Source: Pythium myriotylum
Lineage: Eukaryota; Oomycota; Peronosporomycetes; Pythiales; Pythiaceae
DNA length: 64,000 bases
NCBI GenBank assembly: GCA_023091665.1
Contig: JALJCQ010000003.1
Location: 1,426,001 to 1,490,000, forward strand
Reading direction: 5' to 3'
The position numbers and the translations under genes are program-made. A model generated the notes under the pieces. That model ran no database searches. It was not told the origin of the DNA and saw nothing but the letters and a program-made list of their open reading frames with translations. Below are positions 32,301-41,300 of the stretch, in pieces. The first letter of the stretch is position 1; every line of letters begins with the position of its first letter.

Positions 32301-35300
32301 CACGCGTGTTCCGTGTTCCTCGGTCGCAACTGGTTGCTGGGAAGACGTACCGTTTCCGAGTCGACGCGTCCGTTCCTCAGGCTGCGAGTGGGAGCGCATA
32401 TTTTACCGTACGTGTCTCCAGCAGTCCGCTCACTGCCGTGATTCTTGGAGGGAACAGGACGGTCGGAGAGAAAGACTCACTGGTGCTTAACGGATCATTA
32501 TCGAATGACCCGGATCTAGCTCCAGAACCATTATTGTACACATGGCGGTGTGAGGATTGGACAAACGAAACCATGGCAGCACTTGGTCTCATCCCGTGCT
32601 TGAATTCATCAACAGCTTCTCTCTCGCCATTAGTGCTGCCGTCAGCGTCACTGCTTCCCCTACTCACGGTGGACCCTTTCACGTTCGCTCCACAGCGTTC
32701 ATTACGCTTCTACTTGACTGTGAGCAAGATCACGCCAATGAAGACGATGAGGACTGCATTCACGCAGACCCGTGTGTGGACGACGGTGGGAAGCTTGCCC
32801 GAGGTTCTCATACAAGCTTCTGCTTCCAAGCTCAATCCAAGCAGTAGACTAACACTAAACAGCGTGGTCAAGTCGACTTATCCGTACTCTGTACGTTGGG
32901 TGGAGGATGAAGGTGATCTGGGCCTCCCTCCTGAATCGAGCAATATCACTACGCACAATGCGTTTGCAATGAACCTCACGAGTCCAAACAACGCAGTCCG
33001 CCGAAATGTACTGACTCCTGGTCAGCATTACACCTTGCGACTCATTGCAACCGACATCAACGGGAACCGCGGTTTTGGGCTTGTAAGCTTCACTGTGAAC
33101 GCTCCGCCGTCGCCAGGACGCTTCCAGATCTCCCCGCGCGAAGGTTTCGCCATGATTGACACGTTTTCTCTCGAATGCATGCAATGGACAGACGACGCGG
33201 AGGATTTGCCCCTGAAGTACTCCTTTGGCGTTCTCCCAACATCGATATTTGACACCCTGGGGATGAATGTGACACTTGTGCGCCAGCGCATGCTTCCTCT
33301 CACTGGCGAGCAGCTCCTCCCGGCTGGACGGGTGACAATGCTCCCGCCAGACGTACAAGATAGCGCAGACATGACAGTAGTTGCCTTCATCGTCGACTCG
33401 ATGGGTGGCATTGCCATGGCTTCGGACTCGATCACTGTGCGGATGCCGGCATCAGCGACTTCGCAGCCAGTTGCCTTTGTCTCCACCTTACTGTCAGCCC
33501 AGAATGCGAGCGACGGAGCGACCAAGTCCAAGTACCTCTTTTCAGCTGCCCTCGTACTTCAGCGAGCTTTAAGCGGTGCCAGCTCTCTGACTGACTGCCC
33601 TGGGACTGGCTCTACGTCAGGGATCTGCTCTGGACGCGGAACGTGCGACTCGGCCACGGTTGTTTGCGTTTGCGATGCTGGATATATGGGCCAGTCATGC
33701 GAGTTCACAGTTGCTGATATCCGTGAAATCAACGGCGCGATCTTCTCGTCCCTCGCCAGTTCTTCTGTTCAAGCCGTTGAACCGTCTTCCTCAGGGCTCT
33801 CTCAGCAGGCTCTCGTTGTCGACACAGTCACGCAGTCATCCTCAGCCGCGTTTGACGAGGACGGGCTAGGTCAGGTGACTTCGCTGAGTAGCGAGATCGC
33901 ACAGAACGCTTTCGCCCTCCAAGACTCGGCAGGGTTCCTCGATTCAACTGGTGCGACACTGCTCAGCTCGCTCTCTGTAGTTTTATCTGTGGTATCGACT
34001 GCCTCAGCGTCAGATAGCCAATCGATTGCTGCTTCAGCCTCTACAACCAAGCGGAATCGCCGTCTCGCGGAGGAAGACAATTCGTCTGGATCTTTTTCTG
34101 CGAGTTCGTGCAAGGTCGAAACTCCTACAGCGAAGAAAACCTTTCGCAGGCTCATTGCAACACTGCAGTCCGTTGCTGGCATTGCGAGCCAGGACCTCCT
34201 TCCAGGAGAGTCCCCAGTTCAGCTGTCTTCAGGACAGATTACGACCACTGTTGGTGCTGGTAGGAGTCTCAAGAGTCCGAGTTCGGCACTGTCCGTGAGT
34301 CTGACAAACGTCGCGATCGCTTGTCTCGGGACGAACACCGACTCCGACCTTTTGATCAACACATTTCAGCTGAAAACGCCGCCTCACCCGACCTGTTCGC
34401 TTAAGGAAGCGATCACAATCTCAGCCGCGACGGTAATGACTATCATCGACAAGGCGAGTCTGTCAGCCGCACTCGTAGGCAAAGCAAATGGCGAGCTCGC
34501 TCCTTTACAACTCACGAGTGACAGTCTGTGCGTTGCGCAGGCGGCTTCGAGGAATGCTGCAGCGGGCAAAGCCACGCGGCGTCTTGACGTGGAAGCAGTT
34601 TGGCAACCTCTGGTAGCTCTGTCGATCCCCCACGCTCGCGCGCTAACTGCGGTGGAGCAGCGCAACTTTACCACTGGCTGCAGAGCATGGAATTCGTCAA
34701 GTGAAAAGTGGGAATCGGATGTCTGCTTCAAGGATGACACGACAAGCTCCCTGACAGTGACCGTATGTTACTGCGGGGAGATCCGCGCGGCGCCGGGACT
34801 CGAGGTTTTAGTGACGTTGGAGGAACGCCTTGACTTCTTCGCACTCTCTCGCGATCTCTATCGCAACGATGACCCATCGGTCGTTGGGTCAGTTGCGCTC
34901 GCCATCCTAGTCGGTATATTTGTTTGCGGCAGTAAATACGGGCAGATGAAGGATTTGATGGATGACAAGCGAGAAAAAGATAAAACTATCGCTAGCTTGA
35001 ATCGGTCGAAGTGGAGTGAACTCCAAGAACGGACTCAAGCCGGGCCGGATGGTGGCTTCGAAGACTTCGCAACTTTTATGGCCAAACGCGAGAAGCAGAA
35101 TGAGGCGAATGCTGTCACAGCTGCTACGTCGGATTCACATCTCACGACGATAGCATCTCGCCAAGATGCTCAAAACGTACTCAACTGCCACGTGTCCATC
35201 CCAGACGAGACTCGAGTTTTGTTCAGTTCCTGTTCGACGCTCAGGGTCAAATACGAAACTCTCTTGTGGATCCTACGGGGCTGCAACGTTGTTCTCGCAA

Positions 35301-38300
35301 CAATTGGCGTTGTATCAGCCTTTGTTGGCGTTGACTTTTATTTAGTTCTTGGCAACAGCACATCGTCCAGCCTCGTGCTATTCCTCTACGGCAAGCCGAT
35401 CGGTATTGTGCTCTTGTGCTTCGGTGGACTACTCATCACGATGGGTCTATGGGGAGTCTTCGTCGCTCGAGGGGCCAACTCGTCACCACGCATCGTCTCG
35501 TCCTTCTACACGACGTTGCTTTGGGTCTGCCTGCTCGGCGAGCTCTTCTTCGTCTGCTTAGCCTTCCGATACGTGAACGACCTCGAATCGCTGCCGTTTG
35601 CAGGAGTAGAGCCCCTCCGGTCAGTATGGAGCAGGTTATCACCACAGCTCCAGGATGAAATCCAGACTTCATACGGGTGTTGCGGATTCTCTTCCATCTT
35701 AGAGGCAGTCGACGGATGCCCTGAAGAAGCACTGGACGCGTCGCCGCCTCTTACTTGTGTTAGAGCTATTGAAGCTCATGCCCTCGGGTTATTCTCCACG
35801 TCAATTGTGTACCTCCAGGGGACGTTCTTAGTCCAGATTGCAGCCCTATTGACCATTCGCTCACTGCAGACTTGGCGTCGGCTGAGGTTGCAAGAATTGA
35901 TCGAAGACTCAGACTCAAATGCATTACCATTCCGCTCAATTCTCGATGTCATGGTCTACTGCTCCGTCCCAACTCTACTGCAGAGTCTACTCAGCTTGAT
36001 GGCACTTGTGTTCTTTATTGGGGTCGACTCTCTTGCCCAGCTCCACGTGTTAAGTAACGCGTTGACTGCTGGTCTACTAGGAATCGAAATCGGCGTAATT
36101 CACATTGTTATCGCGGTCGTATACGCGGCCATGCTGCTTCAGGGACTACTTGCCTTCCGAAGACGTGATGTTCGTCGTCTCCAATCTTTCACAGCAATGT
36201 CGATCGGAGGCTTCCTTGTCTCAGTTGCGCTTTTCATCTTCGTCGACCAGTTCCACAACCACTGGCTCTTGGATCCTGCGATTGTCGACTTTATCCATAC
36301 CAAGTTCGTTCAGCTGCCACGGCAGACGCTTGTGGAGGTGGAGACATCTCTCGAGTGTTGTGGCTTCTCCGAGCACAGCGAAGGAGCTTGCGTGACCTCA
36401 CCTACCGACAACCAGCCAATAGCAACGTGCCGAAACCTCGTGCTAGGGGCGCTCAATAGGGAACTCGAGACTCTTCGCCACCGCGCACTGGTTTTCTCTG
36501 TAATTCATGTGTTCGTACTCGTTATCGCTGCGACCACGAGCCTAAGACTCAGGCGATTTGCTGTGAAGCCACAGATTCGGCCCGACGCTCCCCCCGAGAA
36601 TCCTTCGGTCATCCTCGTATCATTCACCCATGCATTTGTGCACCAGAGCAGCCTGCTTGTGCTCCTCGTGATATCGACAACGGCATTTGTCTTCGGGCTC
36701 GTTGTCATCGGTGCTGGTGTGGACGCCACGTATCAACTGAACGTGCTTCACTTGTCGGCCTTACTGCGTGTCTTTGACCGCCACGCCGCCGCCTACCTGC
36801 TGTCGGCTGGTATGGCGATCACGCTTTTCGGTGCTCTTGGGGTCAGTGTTGCGTTATCAATCTCGCACCGGTTTCATCGTCACCTGTTGTGGCTTTTCGC
36901 TGGAGTCAGCGTGGGGATCTTCGTCGCTGCGTTTGGGTTGTCGGGCTTTGCATACCGCTTTGCTCACGTCCCGTTAAGCGATGAGGCTCTGGAAGAACGA
37001 CTCGAATCGTTTTGGATCGCGGTGCCGCCGGCCACGACGCGCGTATTTCTTCAGAATGCGTTATCGTGCTGTGGCTACGAGAAAATCGAGCGTTTGAACG
37101 GATCGGTCGTTTACACAGATCCAGGCGAACTCTCGGCGTGGCATCTCGCCAGCGAAACCGTGACGACTGGTTCATACTCGACCATCGCGCCAACACCGGG
37201 CCTGCGACGTCAACTCAGTGTGAACCTTCTGACTCCGCGGCGACTGACCCAGATTGTGTGCCCAGAGCTCGCCACGGAGGCCTGTGCACCAAAGCTCAAG
37301 GGGTATGTGCGTCGAGTGGCGTCACGCGCCTTCCAGCTGGCGGTCGCGCTGCTCGTGTGCGACTGCAGTGTACTTGTCGCCGTCGCCGGTCTGCTGTGGA
37401 AGCCATCCCTGGAGAACAGAAAAGAATCGTGGAGAGTGAGTACCGCGCGTATCACTTTCTTCGCACTCGCGCTGGCGCTTCTCTTTGTGGCGCTTGCGTC
37501 CCTCTTCCTCGGACTGGATATCGTCACACACTGGTCGCTCTTCAGCTCAACGGCACTTCAACTTGTGTTCCCTAGATCAATAGGCGTCGCCTTCTTCGTG
37601 TATGCGACTCTCTCCAGTGCCATCAACGTTTACGCGATCCAAGGCATCGCCCGTGGGGTCGTCCACCGCGTCTTCCTCCAGTCTACCGCTAGACTGTTCC
37701 TTATCCATTGCGGCTGGCTCTGTGTCGGCCTGACAGGCTATGTGTCTCGCTTCGGTGGTTCTCAATGGCTTACCCACTTACGCTCCTTCCTCGACGGTCA
37801 GTGGGACACTTTGACACCGCTCACTCAACACCGCATTTCGCTCGAGTTCCAGTGCTGCGGATTCAACGACCCTGTCCTCGTCAAAGGCCGTGGCATCGTG
37901 TACGACCGTCCTGCAGTCGGCTATTCTTGCTCTCTAGCTGCCGCACGCGGTTGTCGCCACGTACTGGAAACGCAAATCGGTGGTTCATTCGGCTGGATTT
38001 TCACGTTCGTGTTGACTGTGACCTTAGCCGACACGCTCGCGCTCGCGTGTGGCGTCGCCGTGCTGCGCCACTTGCAGAAGGCGAAGCCTCACGATTGGTT
38101 CGTGATTGAGAGTCGCTTGCGGTTCGCCGCCGGTAAATACCGCAGCGAGCTGCGCAGGACGCACTTACTTCTATCGCTAGTTTCACACTTTGACCGCAAG
38201 CTCACGCGAGCACAGCGCCTAGCGAGTGTGCTGTGTGGGCTCGTGACAACCTTCGCCGTGTATGCGGCGTGGTTTGCCCACGAAGGCTGCCACCGCCACG

Positions 38301-41300
38301 CGCTCAAGTCGTGTCAGCAACCAGGCGCGTGGGGGTTCTTAGGTATGGGAATCGTGTACGGTGGTTTCGTTGGCTTCGCAGCCCAGCTCGTAGTGCGCGG
38401 GCTTTTTGAAGCCGTTCGCAATCGTAGCGATGACGAAACAATCGAGGTCGCCGTCACGCGCCAGCGCAAGGAGAAAGCGCTGCTCTTTCGTGGCATGTTT
38501 GGCAGTCGCAACCGAAAGCCCCTCATCGATCCACGCGTTTCAGACAAAGCGAGCGTAGCTGTACTCTCGGCGTCGTCACTGCTCGAGAGCCCGTCTCACG
38601 CGACCACAGAAGAGCGATGGTACTCGTGGCTCTCAAGCTTCTTGCACTCACTCTTTTGCGTCTCGGGCACTGTGCTCTTCCTCTTTGGCTGTGGCCTCGC
38701 CACGTTCATGGGGCTTGTACTGTTGGGCCTAAACGACTCCCTCTACGGCGTCAAGTTCGATCAGGGGCCGAAGGAGGCGCTGGTCTTGGGATTGCTGATC
38801 GCTGCAACGGCGCTGCTCGCTTGGCTCGCAATCGACGTGAAGCAGCGCAGACCAAATGGTGGACGAAGCGCGGCCGTGTTTGTTGCAGTGGCGCTTGCCT
38901 CGGCTCTCCTCCTCGGTGGACTCTGTCTCGGCTTGTTCATGGCCAGCCAAACCCTAGACGAGGACCCAAGCAACTGGACGATTCGGAACACCAACTTCAG
39001 CGTGCCGCAGCGCCTGCAGAGCGCCTGGGCAGGCGACGTCACCGGCTTTTTCCGCCGCCGCGTGCAGCAAGAGCTCCAGTGCTGCGGCTTCCGCGACGGT
39101 ACCGACGCCGCCTTCCGCCCCTGCCCACAAGGCACGACAGTTAACGTCCAGTACGAGGCCGTTCGCGTTGACGGTCGCGTAGTAGTGGAATCGAAGGACG
39201 AGGTTCGGGACCTTGTAGGCTGCTACCCCAAGATGCTCACACAGTTCCATATAGTACTGGACCAGGTCGCGTACGTCGTGATCGCCACTGGGGTCGCGCT
39301 TCTGCTGCTCGCGCTCAGCGCAATCTTCCTCGCACACGACGTGAGCACCGCTAAGGACGCCAAACTCAAATTGCGCGTCGCGACGACATCAGCATCGTCG
39401 AGCGACGTGCGGGAGACATTCGAGAAAGTCGTGGGGCTCAAGATCGCAGCGCCAGCGCGCGGGAAGATCTTATCGAAGATGCTGTCCGCCAGCCTCGAGA
39501 ACGTCGCGCCACACGTGGTCACCGAGTTGTCGTCAGCCTCGCTCACTAGCCACCATCACCCGCCGTCGGCAGAAGCAGCGTCTTCGTCGACTTTTAAGCT
39601 TCCGAACGGTCAAGTCGTGTCTTCATCCCTCGCGCGCAACAGGTGGGATGTCGCGGCCGCCGTCGCTGCCGAGAATGTACCCTACCCGGCGTGGATCGTG
39701 CGTGTCGTTTTCGCACTCTGGAGTGTCTGGATGGCTGCGATGTGTTACGTGGTGGTGGTGAATTCGCTTGAGTTGGGGGTGACAACGGCCTGGCGCTTAG
39801 TCGCTGCGTGGGCTGTCGGTGTGATCTTCCATCTCGCGGTCGTCGAGCCCCTCGTTGTCTTCTTTCGGATTGTGCTCTCGACGCTGGGCCAGTGGTGGAG
39901 GACGACAGCGGTGGCACGACTGCTGCGCTACGGCCGTGACGCACTACGCATTCGCCCCTCCGCAGAGGCTGAAGCAGCGCGGTACTACGCCTCGCTCAGT
40001 CTCTACGAACGCATCCGCTTTAACGCGGCGGTTCGCATTCAGCGCCGCCTTGCTACTCGACTCGCCCGCCGACGGTTCTTGCAGACCGTGCGCGAGCGTC
40101 GAGAGCAGGCGCACCGGCTCCTGGTTGCGCACCGTCGACTTGTTCTGAAAAAGTCGATCGAAGGGTTTTCGGCCGAAGAGATCGAGGCTTTCCGACTGGT
40201 TTTCCAGGACGCTGACACCGCTCGGCTCGGGCTTGTCTCCTACACGGTGATCTCCCAGTCCATCTACCAGCTCGGTGTCCACGTTGACGCGGCACTCGTG
40301 CGCGAGTTCCTTGTGGAGCTCGACCCCGCGTACGCTGACCTTGTTGACTTCGAGCACTTTCTTTACGGCATGCATCGCGTACGTGTTCACCACCAAGAAG
40401 AGCAGGCCGCGATCGAGGCGGCCAAGGCGATGACGGCCGACGAAAGAGACGCCGCGGCGCTCGCGAAGGAGGAGTTTGTAAGCTCGTCGTCACGATTTGG
40501 TCCTGCTGCAGACCCACAGTCGCGAGTACTCGTCAAGCGGCAGAACCTCCTGCGAGAGCTGCGCGAGAAGCGCGAATCGCTTTCCTACAGACTCATGAGT
40601 AAGGTGAGCAAGCTTCCGCCACTCCTACAACGTGGTCGCTCGGCTCAAGGCGTGACGTCCGGCATCGAGACTGAGAGTCAGCGTCAAGCGACAGCAAGTG
40701 ACCTTGTGGAGGCTGCGGCAGTCGAAGACGCCAACCCGACAGGGTCCTATGTGCTGCTGCAGAACCGCAAGCTCTCCCCAAAGAAGAGAGCGCTGGAGAT
40801 GATGCTCAAGAAGAAGAGTCGCGAGGAGAAGGAAAAGGTCCGCTCACCACCAGGCGATTCGACTGCGCACTCTCCGCGCAAGATGGTGCCAAGCCTGAGG
40901 CTGCCTGGCTCTCCGCGCGCACGCACCCGACCAAAGGAGGACGATACGTCCACGGCAGACGTCCCACGAATTCCGACAATTGTCGAATCGGACGAGACGG
41001 AGCCTCCGTCGCCGCAGAAGACCGGTGGCAAGACGGCCTCAAACGACAACACTGAGGCCGCCGGGAGTCTGGCAGCGCATGACGAAGAGTCGAAACCGTT
41101 CGGCACGTTCATGCTGCTGGCCAAGCAAACGGCCAACGCGGGGAAGCACAAAGTGATGGCGAAGGTGTTGCACCAGCGCGGCCAGTCGGCGCCGTCGGCG
41201 GACGCGGCTGGAAGCGACGACGAGGACGCCGCCGCCTCGCGGCCGCCGACCGCCGAGCGCGCCACGAGCGCCGCCAAGAGCAGTCTCGAGAAGGCGCTCA

